Notes: generated by a model not told the origin, from the sequence alone. Shown: positions 8,847 through 17,938, counted from the first letter of the stretch. The stretch: DNA of 64,000 nucleotides from Streptomyces sp. NBC_01689 (GCF_036250675.1 NZ_CP109592.1:6324001-6388000), one strand, 5' to 3'. Numbers and translations: made by a program.

Positions 8847-10184
8847 CTACTTCGCCTGCGCGATGTCCGTGTCGATCTGCGCGGCGGTCTTCTCCAGACC
8901 GGCCTTCAGATCCTTGGACTTGCCGCTCTCGTAGTCGTAGCCGAACTGCTGGATCGTCACCAGGTAGGTGCCGCCGTTGATGGACGCGGGGGTCGTCGTC
9001 GAGTTCGGGTCCGAGGCGATGTCCAGGAAGGTCTTGAAGCGCGGGTCGTACTTCAGCTTCGGCGACTTGAGCGCGGCGAGCGTGGAGGGCACGTTGTGGA
9101 TGGCGTTGGCGAAGCCGACGACCGCGTCCGTGTCCGTGGTCATGTATTTGACCAGTTCCCAGGCCGCGTTCTGCTTCTTGCTGGTGGCCGCGATGCCCGC
9201 GATGGTGCCGGTGATGTAGCCCTTGCCGTACTGGTCGGCCCGGTCGTCGGGAACGGGCAGCGGGGCGACGCCGATCTCGAAGCCGGGCTTGGCCTCCTCG
9301 GCCATGCCGAGCCGCCACTCGCCGTCCAGCTGCATGGCGACCTGGCCGGTGTGGAAGGGGTGCTTGGGGCCCCACTCGTCACCGAGCTTGGAGCGGTAGG
9401 TCTCCAGCTTCTTGAAGCCGCCGAGTTCGTCGACCAGCTTCTTCTGGAGGGTGAAACCGGCCGTGAACGCCGGGTCCTTGGCGATGTTCGACTTGCCGCT
9501 GCTGTCGAAGTACGTCGGTGAGAACTGACCGAAGTAGTGCTCGGTGGTCGACTCCCAGCCGTGGTAGTTCGGCATGAAGCCGAGCTGCGAGTACGAGTCG
9601 CCCTTGGCGATGGTCAGCTTCTTGGCGTCCGCCTCGAATTCGGACCAGGTCTTCGGGGGAGCGGCGATCCCGGCCTTCTTGAACGCGTCCTTGTTGTAGT
9701 AGAGCCCGTACGCGTCACCGAGCAGCGGCACCGTGCAGCGGTCGCCGTCGAACTGGGTGTACTCGTTCATCGCCTTCGGGAAGGTCGTCGCCGGGTCGAT
9801 GCCCGCCTTCTTGAAGAAGGGGTTGAGGTCGACGAGCGCGCCGGAGGAGCAGAACTTGCCCACGTTGTTGGTGGTGAACGAGGAGATCACGTCGGGCGCC
9901 TTGTCACCGCCGGAGCGCAGCGCCTGGTTGATCTTGTCGTCGGTCACGTTGGCGACGATGTTGACGTGGATGTTGGGGTGGGCCTTCTCGAAACCCGCGA
10001 CCAGGGCCTTCACGCCCTGGACCTCGCCCGGTGCGCTCCAGGCGTGCCAGAAGTTGATCGTCGTCTCCTTGGAGGCGTCGTCGCTCGCGCCGGAGTCCGA
10101 CTGGCCGGTACAGGCCGTGGTGAGGAGGGCGAGCGATGCGGAAGCGGCGAGTGCGGTGGCGACTTTCCTGGATATTCCGGGCAT
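8847..10184 (-). CDS. csnE: Extracellular solute-binding lipoprotein (family 1) for oligosaccharides
   Basis: 445 residues. A lipoprotein signal peptide ends in LALLTTAC (Cys ~25), followed by a Ser/Gly/Asp-rich linker. The mature part is a CUT1 binding protein: INFWHAWSAPGEVQGVKALV at the start, GDAYGLYYNKDAFKKAGI mid-way, and a late WELVKYMTTD segment. The ATG follows GGGAGAA. It is the first transport gene after the ROK regulator, 65 nt downstream. S. coelicolor CsnE binds chitosan-derived glucosamine oligomers; the same ligand is inferred here from the gene order. Confidence 0.85.
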   Translation of the reverse strand: MPGISRKVATALAASASLALLTTACTGQSDSGASDDASKETTINFWHAWSAPGEVQGVKALVAGFEKAHPNIHVNIVANVTDDKINQALRSGGDKAPDVISSFTTNNVGKFCSSGALVDLNPFFKKAGIDPATTFPKAMNEYTQFDGDRCTVPLLGDAYGLYYNKDAFKKAGIAAPPKTWSEFEADAKKLTIAKGDSYSQLGFMPNYHGWESTTEHYFGQFSPTYFDSSGKSNIAKDPAFTAGFTLQKKLVDELGGFKKLETYRSKLGDEWGPKHPFHTGQVAMQLDGEWRLGMAEEAKPGFEIGVAPLPVPDDRADQYGKGYITGTIAGIAATSKKQNAAWELVKYMTTDTDAVVGFANAIHNVPSTLAALKSPKLKYDPRFKTFLDIASDPNSTTTPASINGGTYLVTIQQFGYDYESGKSKDLKAGLEKTAAQIDTDIAQAK

Positions 10185-10249
10185 GGCGGGTTCTCCCTAG
10201 GGCAGGGCCGGGGCGATGGGGTGGGCGGGTCGGGCGAGGGGGTCGGGGT

Positions 10250-11461
10250 TCAGCGCGAGGTGTCGAACACCTCGTCGCGGGTGGCGGCCAGCGCGCTCTC
10301 CAACGCGCCGCGCAGTACGGGGTGTTCGATGACGTCGCCGAGCACGAGGCGCGGACGGGACGCGGCCAGTTCCTCCAGCTCGGCCTGGACCAGGGCGCGC
10401 AGCGGTTCGCCGCCGGCGGTGAGCGAGGAGCCGCTGAGGACGACGAGTTCGGGGTCGAGCACCGAGACGAGTGAGGCGAGACCGGTGGCCAGGCCGGTCG
10501 CGTACGTCTCCAGGAGCCTGCGGTGCGGGCCTTCGTCACGGGTGGCGGCCTGCCCGACGAGGGCGGCGGCCACCTCGGTGTACGACCCGGTGGGAACGGG
10601 CTGCACGCCCAGTTCGCGGGCGAGTTTCGGGAGCGCCTGGGAGCCGGCGAGTTCCTGGTAGCCGCCGCTGTTGGCCTTGGTCACCTGGCGGACGAGGGGT
10701 GCGCCGGGCACCGGCAGGAAGCCGACCTCGCCGGCGCCGCCGGTCCAGCCGCGGTGCAGCCGGCCGCCGAGCACGAGGGCGGCGCCCAGTCCGCCCTCGT
10801 TCCACAGCAGGACGAAGTCCTCGTGTCCCCGGGCCGCGCCCAGCCGCTGTTCGGCGATGGCGACGAGGTTCACGTCGTTCTCGTACTCGACCGGCATGGG
10901 CAGTGCGGCCGCGAGGTCGTCGAGGAGGCTCGGGGCGTGCCAGCCGGGCAGGTGGGAGGCGTACCGCAGCCGTCCGGTGTTGGGGTCGAAGGCGCCGGGG
11001 GTGCCGATGACGAGGCGGTGGACGTCGTCACGGGCCAGGCCGGCCTCCTTGACCGCGCCGTCGAGCGCGTCGGTGACCTGGCGCACGACGGGCTGCGCGG
11101 GCCGCCGGCCGGGCGTCAGCAGTTCGTACTCGCCCACGGTCCGCCCCGTCACGTCGGCGACCGCGGCGAGGATGCGCTCGGGGGTGACGTCCAGGCCCGC
11201 CGCGTGGGCGGCGACCGGGTTCACCGCGTACAGCTGGGCGTTGGGGCCCGGCCGCCCCTCGCTGGTGCCGGTGGCGAGCACCAGTCCGGCGGCCTCCAGC
11301 CGGGCGAGGAGCTGGGACGCGGTCGGCTTGGACAGCCCGGTCAGCTTCCCGATACGGGTCCGCGAGAGCGGCCCGTGCGCGAGCAGCAGGTCGAGGGCGG
11401 CGCGGTCGTTCATGGCGCGCAGGACGCGCGGGGTGCCCGGCGTACCGGCGGATCCTGCCAT
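10250..11461 (-). CDS. csnR: ROK-family transcriptional regulator CsnR
   Basis: 403 residues. The N-terminal winged helix-turn-helix (~15-75) includes LSRTRIGKLTGLSKPTASQL. The ROK sugar-kinase-like domain follows, with the glycine-rich NEGGLGAALVLGGRL. The usual ROK zinc site is missing: GEVGF replaces the GEIGH-type His, and ANSGGYQE stands where CxCGxxGC would be. The gene heads an operon in the order regulator, binding protein, permeases, GH4, kinase, matching csnR-K. In S. lividans CsnR represses its own operon and the csnA chitosanase gene and is released by chitosan oligomers. A likely operator lies 87 bp upstream. Confidence 0.85.
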   Translation of the reverse strand: MAGSAGTPGTPRVLRAMNDRAALDLLLAHGPLSRTRIGKLTGLSKPTASQLLARLEAAGLVLATGTSEGRPGPNAQLYAVNPVAAHAAGLDVTPERILAAVADVTGRTVGEYELLTPGRRPAQPVVRQVTDALDGAVKEAGLARDDVHRLVIGTPGAFDPNTGRLRYASHLPGWHAPSLLDDLAAALPMPVEYENDVNLVAIAEQRLGAARGHEDFVLLWNEGGLGAALVLGGRLHRGWTGGAGEVGFLPVPGAPLVRQVTKANSGGYQELAGSQALPKLARELGVQPVPTGSYTEVAAALVGQAATRDEGPHRRLLETYATGLATGLASLVSVLDPELVVLSGSSLTAGGEPLRALVQAELEELAASRPRLVLGDVIEHPVLRGALESALAATRDEVFDTSR

Positions 11462-11547
11462 GGTGACGACACCTGCCTCTCTGTGCTGCCCAGCCTTCCA
11501 GCGACCGGGTGGGGGCGTCCAGAAGGCGACACCGCAAGATCACTGTT

Positions 11548-11560
11548 AGGAAAGTTTCCT
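11548..11560. promoter_or_regulatory. Candidate CsnR operator
   Basis: A perfect odd palindrome, AGGAAAGTTTCCT, sits 87-99 bp upstream of csnR in an otherwise very GC-rich spacer. Its AT-rich core is in the right place to overlap the operon promoter. Binding by the adjacent ROK regulator is inferred. Confidence 0.65.
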
Positions 11561-11609
11561 GTTCGGTGGGGGCAACCTAGGCCGGGCGCGGAGGGGGCGT
11601 CAAGAGAAA

Positions 11610-11647
11610 CCGCCCCCGAGGCAACAGAGTCGTTACCTCGGGGGCGG
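11610..11647 (-). terminator. Hairpin terminator downstream of mscS
   Basis: Stem CCGCCCCCGAGG / CCTCGGGGGCGG (12 bp) with a partly paired loop. It ends 39 nt past the mscS stop codon. Confidence 0.7.
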
Positions 11648-11685
11648 GAGTCATCGCCTCGCGGGAGGCGCGGGCGGGGCCGTTC

Positions 11686-12792
11686 CTACTTCGGCACGCC
11701 CGACGGCGCCGCTGTCGTGGGCGGGGCGATCGGGGCGGCCGCCTCCGACTGGGGGGACGCCGGGTTTCCGAGGGCCGACGGGGCCGCCACCGCGGCGCTC
11801 GGGTCGACGGGCTCCTCCTCGACGGCGGCCGTGGGGCCGCCCACGATGCGGATGTCCGCGACGTCGAAGGCGCGCTTGACGCGCCAGCGCAGCTCGCGCT
11901 CGACGGCGAGCGCCTTGCCGGGCATCGTCCGGGCCGAGACCCGCACGACCATGGAGTCGAGGAGCACGCTCTCCAGGCCGAGGACCTCGACCGGGCCCCA
12001 GAGGCGCTCGTTCCAGGGCTCCTCCTTGCTCATCGCCTCGGCGACCTCGTCCAGCACGGACCGGACGTGGTCCAGGTCCTCGGAGGCGCGGACCGTGACG
12101 TCGACGCCGGCGGTGGCCCAGCCCTGGGAGAGGTTGCCGATGCGCTTGACCTCGCCGTTGCGGACGTACCAGATCTCCCCGTTGTCGCCGCGCAGCTTGG
12201 TGACGCGCAGGCCGACCTCGATGACCTCGCCGGAGGCCACCCCGGCGTCGATCGTGTCGCCCACGCCGTACTGGTCCTCCAGGATCATGAAGACGCCGGA
12301 GAGGAAGTCCGTCACCAGGTTGCGGGCGCCGAAACCGATGGCGACACCGGCGACACCGGCCGAGGCCAGCAGCGGGGCGAGATTGATCTCGAACGTGCCG
12401 AGGATCATCAGGGCGGCGGTGCCGATGATCAGGAAGGACGCCACCGACCGCAGCACGGAGCCGATCGCCTGGGAGCGCTGGCGACGGCGCTCGACGTTCA
12501 CCAGCAGACCGCCCAGGGCCGTCCCGTCGACCGCCTGGACGGTGCGGGTCATGCGGTCGATCAGCTTGGTGATCGCCCGCCGGACCGCCACTCTCAGTAC
12601 CGCCGCGATCACCAGGATCAGCAGCACGCGCAGGCCTATCGCGAGCCATGTGGACCAGTTCTGCTCGACCCAGCTCGCGGCGTTGGTCGCGCTTTCCTGG
12701 GCGTCCTGGAGCGTGGTGACCGCGGGGCCCGTCGTCGCCGAGGGAGAGGGCGACGGACTGGACCCTGCGGCCCGCAGGACGGTCGAGAACAC
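11686..12792 (-). CDS. MscS-family small-conductance mechanosensitive channel
   Basis: 368 residues from the GTG at 12792, which follows GGAGGT with a 7-nt spacer. Three N-terminal hydrophobic helices are visible, the first being WLAIGLRVLLILVIAAVL. The conserved MscS pore-lining region contains ASAGVAGVAIGFGARNLVTD, then FMILEDQYGVGD begins the beta domain. The C-terminus is a Pro/Ala-rich tail (~320-368) ending APSGVPK. The protein releases solutes under hypo-osmotic stress. It is monocistronic, with a hairpin terminator behind it. Confidence 0.87.
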   Translation of the reverse strand: MFSTVLRAAGSSPSPSPSATTGPAVTTLQDAQESATNAASWVEQNWSTWLAIGLRVLLILVIAAVLRVAVRRAITKLIDRMTRTVQAVDGTALGGLLVNVERRRQRSQAIGSVLRSVASFLIIGTAALMILGTFEINLAPLLASAGVAGVAIGFGARNLVTDFLSGVFMILEDQYGVGDTIDAGVASGEVIEVGLRVTKLRGDNGEIWYVRNGEVKRIGNLSQGWATAGVDVTVRASEDLDHVRSVLDEVAEAMSKEEPWNERLWGPVEVLGLESVLLDSMVVRVSARTMPGKALAVERELRWRVKRAFDVADIRIVGGPTAAVEEEPVDPSAAVAAPSALGNPASPQSEAAAPIAPPTTAAPSGVPK

Positions 12793-13065
12793 AGCAGGTA
12801 CCTCCAGGTATGGCGGTCTGCCCGCGGCTCGGGGACAGGTGAGAGACGCCGCCGGGCAGAACAACCACACTAACGGGGCATCGTGTGTGGATCGTTGTGA
12901 TGTTCGGGGGAGAGACGGTACTCACCTGGGGATGAAGAGGATGTGGTCGAAAACACTCCCAGCCCGTTACCGGGACATGGTGGCGCTTCCACCAGGCAAG
13001 AGGGGAGACTGACTGCAGATCGTCCCGGCGCGAGCCACGCGCCGCCGGCGTACAAGGAGGCATCC

Positions 13066-13602
13066 GTGCCGCATGTCCTGGTCCTCAACGCGTCGTACGA
13101 ACCACTCGGCGTCGTACCGCTCCGCCGCGCGCTCATCCTCGTCCTTGAGAACAAGGCCGTCTCTCTCGAGGAATCCGGCGCCTTCATGCACAGCGCGACC
13201 GTTACTGTCCCCGCACCCAGCGTGGTCCGGCTGAAGAGGTTTGTGCGGGTCCCTTACCGGGGGCCCGTCCCGCTGACCCGTCGGGCACTGTTCGCCCGCG
13301 ACGGCGGCCGGTGCATGTACTGCGGTGGCGTCGCAACCAGCGTCGACCACGTCATCCCGCGCTCCCGCGGGGGTCAGCACGCCTGGGACAACGTGGTGGC
13401 GTCCTGCCGCCGCTGCAACCACACCAAGGCCGACCGCCATCTGGTCGAGATCGGCTGGCGCCTGCGCCATAAACCCGCCCCGCCGACGGGGCTCGCCTGG
13501 CGCATCATCGGAACAGGGCACAGGGACCCGCGGTGGCTGCCCTACCTGCAGCCGTACGGCGCGGAGGACGCGATGGCCCGGATCGACGGCATTTCCGCCT
13601 GA
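13066..13602 (+). CDS. HNH endonuclease
   Basis: 178 residues from the GTG at 13066, preceded by the strong ribosome-binding site AAGGAGG. A ~75-residue N-terminal domain (LVLNASYEPLGVVPLRRALI) precedes the HNH module: CMYCGG, then VDHVIPRSRGGQHAWDN, then CRRCNHTKADR. The four Cys bind a structural zinc, and the His-Asn residues form the beta-beta-alpha-metal site. Single HNH genes of this length are very common in Streptomyces chromosomes and their biological target is not established. A housekeeping DNA-processing role is more likely than restriction, since no methylase is nearby. Confidence 0.85.
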   Translation: MPHVLVLNASYEPLGVVPLRRALILVLENKAVSLEESGAFMHSATVTVPAPSVVRLKRFVRVPYRGPVPLTRRALFARDGGRCMYCGGVATSVDHVIPRSRGGQHAWDNVVASCRRCNHTKADRHLVEIGWRLRHKPAPPTGLAWRIIGTGHRDPRWLPYLQPYGAEDAMARIDGISA

Positions 13603-13618
13603 CGATCCGGGCTTTTGT

Positions 13619-13637
13619 GCACCCGTGGCCGGGGTGC
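13619..13637. terminator. Weak hairpin between convergent genes
   Basis: GCACCC and GGGTGC arms around a short GC-rich loop, just after the HNH stop codon and before the end of the opposite-strand membrane gene. Confidence 0.3.
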
Positions 13638-13666
13638 GCCGTGGCCCGCCCCGGGTGCCGCCGCGC

Positions 13667-14296
13667 TCAGCCGCGGGGTCCTTCGGGGCGGGCGCCGCAC
13701 ACCGCGTACAGCCCGGCGCCCAGCGTGAACAGCGCGAGGGCGGCGGCCCACGCGGCGCGCTCGGGGCCGGCCTGGACGGGCCAGGTCAGGAGCGTCGCCC
13801 GCCTCATGTGCGGCGACGCGGCCGACAGGTACACGGCACTGAAGTACAGCGTCGTGGGCATCCAGCCGGCGCGGGCCCCGCACAGCACCGCACCGAGCGC
13901 GGTGACTCCGACGGCGCCCAGGGTGTTGCGGACCATCCCCACGGCACCGAACACCTGTGCGTCCCCCGGTACGGCGAGGGCCAGCGTGCCGGCCGCGAGC
14001 GCGGTGAGCACCAGCAGGTGGGCCAGGCGACGGGGCCACCAGGGGCGCACCGCGGTGTCGTCCAGATCCCGCCCGTACACGTGCAGGCCCGTACCGATCG
14101 CCGCCGAGACCGTCAGCGGGGCCAGCGAGAGCAGTGGAACCCTGCGGTAGGGGTCGAGGAAGACGTCCGGGACGGTCGCCGCCCAGCGGGTGAGGAGGGC
14201 GGCGCAGACGAGGGCGGCCAGCGTGGCCGGGACGGCACGGGAACGCGCGTAGAGGGCGAGGGGGGCCGGCCGGGCGGCCCCGCGCGAGACGTTCAC
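13667..14296 (-). CDS. Membrane protein, last gene of the sigma/ABC operon
   Basis: 209 residues from the GTG at 14296, which overlaps the previous stop (GTGA). About six hydrophobic helices are seen, including PATLAALVCAALLTRWA, LLSLAPLTVSAAIGTGL and LAHLLVLTALAAGTLALAV. No catalytic motif is present. The four-nucleotide coupling to the ABC operon suggests that it is a transporter subunit or accessory permease. Its exact role is not recognisable. Confidence 0.7.
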   Translation of the reverse strand: MNVSRGAARPAPLALYARSRAVPATLAALVCAALLTRWAATVPDVFLDPYRRVPLLSLAPLTVSAAIGTGLHVYGRDLDDTAVRPWWPRRLAHLLVLTALAAGTLALAVPGDAQVFGAVGMVRNTLGAVGVTALGAVLCGARAGWMPTTLYFSAVYLSAASPHMRRATLLTWPVQAGPERAAWAAALALFTLGAGLYAVCGARPEGPRG

Positions 14297-15978
14297 AGGG
14301 ACGGCACCCCGCTCCCGTCGGGGGAGCACTCCTGGACCGTGGCGAAGTACCGGCCGAGCCAGGCGCGCCGCTCGTCGTCGCCCAGGGCGGCGAGGCGCGC
14401 GTACGCCCTGTCCTCGGCGCGGAACCCGGCCGGCACCCCCGCGTCGCCGCGCTCGCGCGCCGATCGCAGGGAGCGTTCGCGGTAGTCCTTCCACGCGGAG
14501 TGCGGGGCCAGCCAGCGCAGCACGGCCCCGTCGACGGCTCGGACGCGCCCCGCGGACGGAGTCCTCCCGCACTCAGGACGCACCTGGACCAGGTTCAGGG
14601 CGGCCTGCCAGGCGTACCCCCGCGGATCGAGCACCCTGCCGCGCACCGACCACCAGCCGAGCGGGGTGAGCAGCGGCAGCTCCGCCTCGTCCGCGCGCGG
14701 ACGGCGCGACAGGTCCTCGAAGCGGACCGGTACGTTGTGTACGCCCTGCAGCCGGGCGGTGACCCCGGACAGCACCCGGACCGCCTCCGGCAGCAGATCC
14801 GGACGGGTGGCGTTGACGCAGACGTGCGGGGTGGTCGAGTCGTCGCACACCTGACGGTGCGCGAGCGGGTTGTCGCGCACCCTCCCGTCACCCGTGTGGA
14901 GCAGCAGCGCGGCGGCGACGAGGGACGCGGCGAGCGGCAGCAGGGCGGTGCCGCGGCGACGGGCGGAATGGGCCAGCACCGCGGCGGCGGCGAGCCCGGC
15001 CGCCCACAGGGCCGACACGAGGGGACACCACCAGACCGGCAGACCGCCGTCGCCGACCAGTCGCAGGGAGGCCGGGGCCAGCGCGGCGGGACCGGAGGAG
15101 GAGCCGGTGGTGACGCCGGCCAGGACGTACCCGCCGACCGCGAGCAGGGGAGGCGCCGCCCGCCAGGGCAGCACCCGCCCGGCGACCTGCCCGAGCACCG
15201 CGCACGCGGCGATGGACAGCGCGTCCCCGGCGAAGACGGTCGGGACCGGGCCGCCCGCCGACACATAGGGTGCGCAGGCCAGCAGCGCGCCGGCCACCGC
15301 CACCAGGTACGCACCCGCCAGCACGCAGGCGAGCGGCAGGGCGGCGGTCAGGAGCTGGGCGAGCGGGCCGCGCGGGCTCGACGCGCGCAGGTCCGTCATC
15401 CGCCGCCGGCGGTCCCGGCCGCCCTGCCAGGCTCCCGCGGCGAGGGCGAAGGGGACGCCGATCACCGCGGCGGCCGTGCTCAGCCTGCCCGTCGTCGCGC
15501 CCCAGCTGCCCTGCCACTGTGCCGCCGTGGCCGCGAGCGGCCAGCCGAGAGCCACCAGCAGCGCGGCGGCCGCCCAGGGGGTGGACCCGCGCAGGAACTC
15601 GGTGCGGAGGGGGTGCGGCGCGCGGGCCGCCGGACCGGCGGCCGCGAGGGGTGGGGCGCCCGCCGCGCGGACGGAAGGCTCCCGGGCCGGTGTGCTCGTG
15701 GCGGGCCCCGGGCGGGGGTGGGGGCGACGGTCCGCCGGGCTGTTGTCCTCCGCTCCCGGCCCCGGGGCGGCGGGGTGCTGGTGTGCCGGTCCGTCCGGGC
15801 GGGCGGCCGGGGGGCCGTCGTCCGGCTCGGGCCGCCGGTGCGGTCGCGGGGTCCGGCCGGGCGGGGTGTGCGGGCCTGCAAGGGTGTGCGGGCCGGGCAG
15901 GGTGTGCGGGTCGGCCAGTGCGTCTCGGGCCGACGGTCCGGCCGGGCGGTCCTCGTCCGGGTGGACGCGTGCGGTCAT
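14293..15978 (-). CDS. Large membrane protein, ABC-exporter-associated
   Basis: 561 residues. The first ~125 are disordered, Pro/Arg/Ala-rich, with short repeats (GPHTLAGPHTPPG). They are followed by several membrane helices (WAAAALLVALGWPLAATAA through LAHSARRRGTALLPLAAS, ~135-375). A soluble C-terminal domain of ~170 residues contains two Cys early (QVCDDSTTPHVCVN) and two later (RPECGRT and VQECSPDG). The membrane part resembles ABC-2-type permeases, and the C-terminal part is probably extracytoplasmic. The ATG at 15978 overlaps the ATPase stop codon (ATGA). Confidence 0.68.
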   Translation of the reverse strand: MTARVHPDEDRPAGPSARDALADPHTLPGPHTLAGPHTPPGRTPRPHRRPEPDDGPPAARPDGPAHQHPAAPGPGAEDNSPADRRPHPRPGPATSTPAREPSVRAAGAPPLAAAGPAARAPHPLRTEFLRGSTPWAAAALLVALGWPLAATAAQWQGSWGATTGRLSTAAAVIGVPFALAAGAWQGGRDRRRRMTDLRASSPRGPLAQLLTAALPLACVLAGAYLVAVAGALLACAPYVSAGGPVPTVFAGDALSIAACAVLGQVAGRVLPWRAAPPLLAVGGYVLAGVTTGSSSGPAALAPASLRLVGDGGLPVWWCPLVSALWAAGLAAAAVLAHSARRRGTALLPLAASLVAAALLLHTGDGRVRDNPLAHRQVCDDSTTPHVCVNATRPDLLPEAVRVLSGVTARLQGVHNVPVRFEDLSRRPRADEAELPLLTPLGWWSVRGRVLDPRGYAWQAALNLVQVRPECGRTPSAGRVRAVDGAVLRWLAPHSAWKDYRERSLRSARERGDAGVPAGFRAEDRAYARLAALGDDERRAWLGRYFATVQECSPDGSGVPSL

Positions 15979-16805
15979 CGGGCCGCCCCCGTCCCCACCG
16001 TCGTGCGGTGGCCGCGCAGCGCCCTGGTGTAGCCGCGCTCGATCGCGTTGCCGTCGGACTCGTGACCGTCCGCCCCGAGGGCGGCCAGCGTCCCGGGGGT
16101 GCCGCGGTAGGCGACCCGGCCCGCCTCGATCAGCGTCACCTGCGTGCACGCGGCGGCCACGTCCTCCACCAGATGGGTGGAGACGATCACGGTGGCCTCC
16201 TCACCCAACTCCCGCAGCAGTGCCCGGAACTCGACGCGCTGCTCCGGGTCGAGTCCGGCGGTGGGCTCGTCGAGGAGCAGCACCCGGGGATCGTTCACGA
16301 TGGCCTGGGCGACTCCGACGCGGCGGATCATCCCTCCGGACAGCGTCCGGACCTTCGCGTCGATCCGGTCGGTGAGCCCGACCCGGGCCACGGCCCGCTC
16401 GACCGACGCCGCGGCGTCACCGGCCGGGAGCTCCTTCAACCAGGCCACGTACGCCACGAATTCGCGGACCGTGAACCCCGGGTAGAACCCGAAGTCCTGT
16501 GGCAGATAGCCGAGTCGGCGGCGGAACGCGGCGCGCGCCCCGTGCCGACGCAGGTCGTCGCCGGACATCTCCACGCGGCCCGCGGTGGGTTCGGCGACGG
16601 TCGCGAGGACCCGGAGCAGAGAGGTCTTGCCGGCCCCGTTGGGGCCGAGCAGGCCGTGGACACCGGGGCCGAAGTCCAGGTCGACCGCGTCGAGCGCGGT
16701 GGTCCTGCGGTGCCGGACCGTCAGCTCCGACACCCGGATCGCGGCGGGTCCGGTGTCCCGGCCCCCGTCCCCCGGGCAAGTGCCGTGCGGTGCTGGGGTG
16801 TTCAC
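15975..16805 (-). CDS. ABC transporter ATP-binding protein
   Basis: 276 residues. Walker A GPNGAGKTS, Q-loop YLPQDFGFYPGFT, signature LSGGMIRRV, Walker B VLLLDEP and the switch His in VIVSTHLVED are all intact. It belongs to the DrrA/CcmA-like exporter ATPases. The GTG start at 16805 overlaps the stop of the anti-sigma gene, and its own stop overlaps the next start. Its partners are the membrane proteins on both sides. The substrate is unknown. Confidence 0.9.
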   Translation of the reverse strand: MNTPAPHGTCPGDGGRDTGPAAIRVSELTVRHRRTTALDAVDLDFGPGVHGLLGPNGAGKTSLLRVLATVAEPTAGRVEMSGDDLRRHGARAAFRRRLGYLPQDFGFYPGFTVREFVAYVAWLKELPAGDAAASVERAVARVGLTDRIDAKVRTLSGGMIRRVGVAQAIVNDPRVLLLDEPTAGLDPEQRVEFRALLRELGEEATVIVSTHLVEDVAAACTQVTLIEAGRVAYRGTPGTLAALGADGHESDGNAIERGYTRALRGHRTTVGTGAAR

Positions 16806-17938
16806 ATCGTCTCCAGACGGTCGTACGCGGTACGGCGCGCGGTGAGCAGCAGGGCGCACAGCGCGGCCGCGGCCGCCCACCCCCACTGCGTGGACGCGCC
16901 GGTGAAGTAGAGGGAGAGCTGCTGGGAGAGACGGGCGGTCACGCCCGGACCGGTGGCGGCCGGGCCCGGGCCGCCGGCCGTGAGGACCGGTGCGGTCAGC
17001 GCGAGCAGCCAGCCGCCGCCCACCACCGCGGAGCCGGTACGGCAGTTCGTGAACCCGGACAACGCCAGCGCGGCCAGGGTCAGGGCGAGCCCCGGCAGCA
17101 GCCAGGCCGCCGCCGCGGGCGACTGGGGCAGGCGGGGACCGGCGGCGGGGAGCAGCAGCCCCGCCGCCGTCAGCAGCGGCACACTCACCGCCAGTACGGC
17201 GGCCGTCCGGGTGAGGAGGAGCCGCAGCCCCCCGGAGGGGGACGTCGCGACGATCTCGTGCAGCGGGTCGGCGTACCGGCCGTAGGAGAGGGCCACCCCG
17301 GCCACGGGGACCACCGGCGCGACGGCCAGCAGCAGTGGGCGCGCGCCGCCGGAACCGCCGCCGTACGCCAGCGCGAGGGCCCCGAGGGCCACCAGCAGCA
17401 CGGCTCCGGTCCAGGCGCCGCGCAGCGCGGGCCCGGCGGCCCACCCGATCCGTACGAACCCTCCGGGCCGTACGAACCCTCCGAGCCGTCCGGGCCGTCC
17501 TCCGGAGGCTCGGACGAGCCCGGGTGCCGGGGGAGCGGCCGCCGGGACCCCGGGCGCGGACGGCGGAATCCCGGGTGCCGGTGCCGGTGCCGGTGCCGGT
17601 GCCCGTGTCGGTGCCCGTGTCGGTGCCGGTGTGGGTGTGGGTGTGGGTGTGGACGCCGACGCGGGCACGGGCGCGTGCGCCGGCGTCGCCGGTACGGGAA
17701 GCGAGGGCGCCGACGCCGGCAGGGGCGCCCGGGCCGGGTGCGTGACGGTGTCCAGGACCGCGTCCCGCACCCGCGCCAGCACCGGCCCCGCCGCCCCCGC
17801 GCGTGCCGCCCGCGAGGCCCGCGCCGCGCAGGGACCGCAGCCCTCCAGATGCCTCTCCAGGGACCAGGCGTCCGGCTCCGCGAGGGAGCCGTCCGTGTAA
17901 CGGGCGACGAGATCGTCGCCGGCGTGCCAGCCGGTCAT
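16802..17938 (-). CDS. Zinc-finger anti-sigma domain fused to an ABC-2-like membrane domain
   Basis: 378 residues. The N-terminus has the zf-HC2 anti-sigma signature H30-x3-C34-x2-C37 (RHLEGCGPC). Next comes a Pro/Ala/Thr linker of ~90 residues encoded by microsatellite DNA. The rest is a six-helix membrane region (~190-370) with an ABC-2-type loop (GRYADPLHEIVATSPSGG). The ATG at 17938 overlaps the sigma stop codon (ATGA), and the stop overlaps the ABC ATPase start. The layout suggests an anti-sigma factor that is itself a transporter subunit, so ECF sigma activity could respond to exporter state. That link is inference. Fusion rather than frameshift is supported by continuous codon bias through the linker. 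Confidence 0.75.
   Translation of the reverse strand: MTGWHAGDDLVARYTDGSLAEPDAWSLERHLEGCGPCAARASRAARAGAAGPVLARVRDAVLDTVTHPARAPLPASAPSLPVPATPAHAPVPASASTPTPTPTPAPTRAPTRAPAPAPAPAPGIPPSAPGVPAAAPPAPGLVRASGGRPGRLGGFVRPGGFVRIGWAAGPALRGAWTGAVLLVALGALALAYGGGSGGARPLLLAVAPVVPVAGVALSYGRYADPLHEIVATSPSGGLRLLLTRTAAVLAVSVPLLTAAGLLLPAAGPRLPQSPAAAAWLLPGLALTLAALALSGFTNCRTGSAVVGGGWLLALTAPVLTAGGPGPAATGPGVTARLSQQLSLYFTGASTQWGWAAAAALCALLLTARRTAYDRLETM
17574..17652. repeat. Hexanucleotide microsatellite inside the anti-sigma fusion gene
   Basis: On the plus strand, runs of GTGCCG are followed by alternating GTGCCC/GTGTCG and runs of GTGTGG. It encodes the Pro-Thr/Pro-Ala linker. The unit is six bases, so copy-number changes keep the reading frame and would only alter linker length. 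Confidence 0.85.

Noticed and set aside
10250..11461. Regulator as NagC/Mlc or a glucokinase
   Set aside because: It has an N-terminal DNA-binding domain and lacks the ROK zinc ligands; the operon fits csnR-K better than nag or glk.
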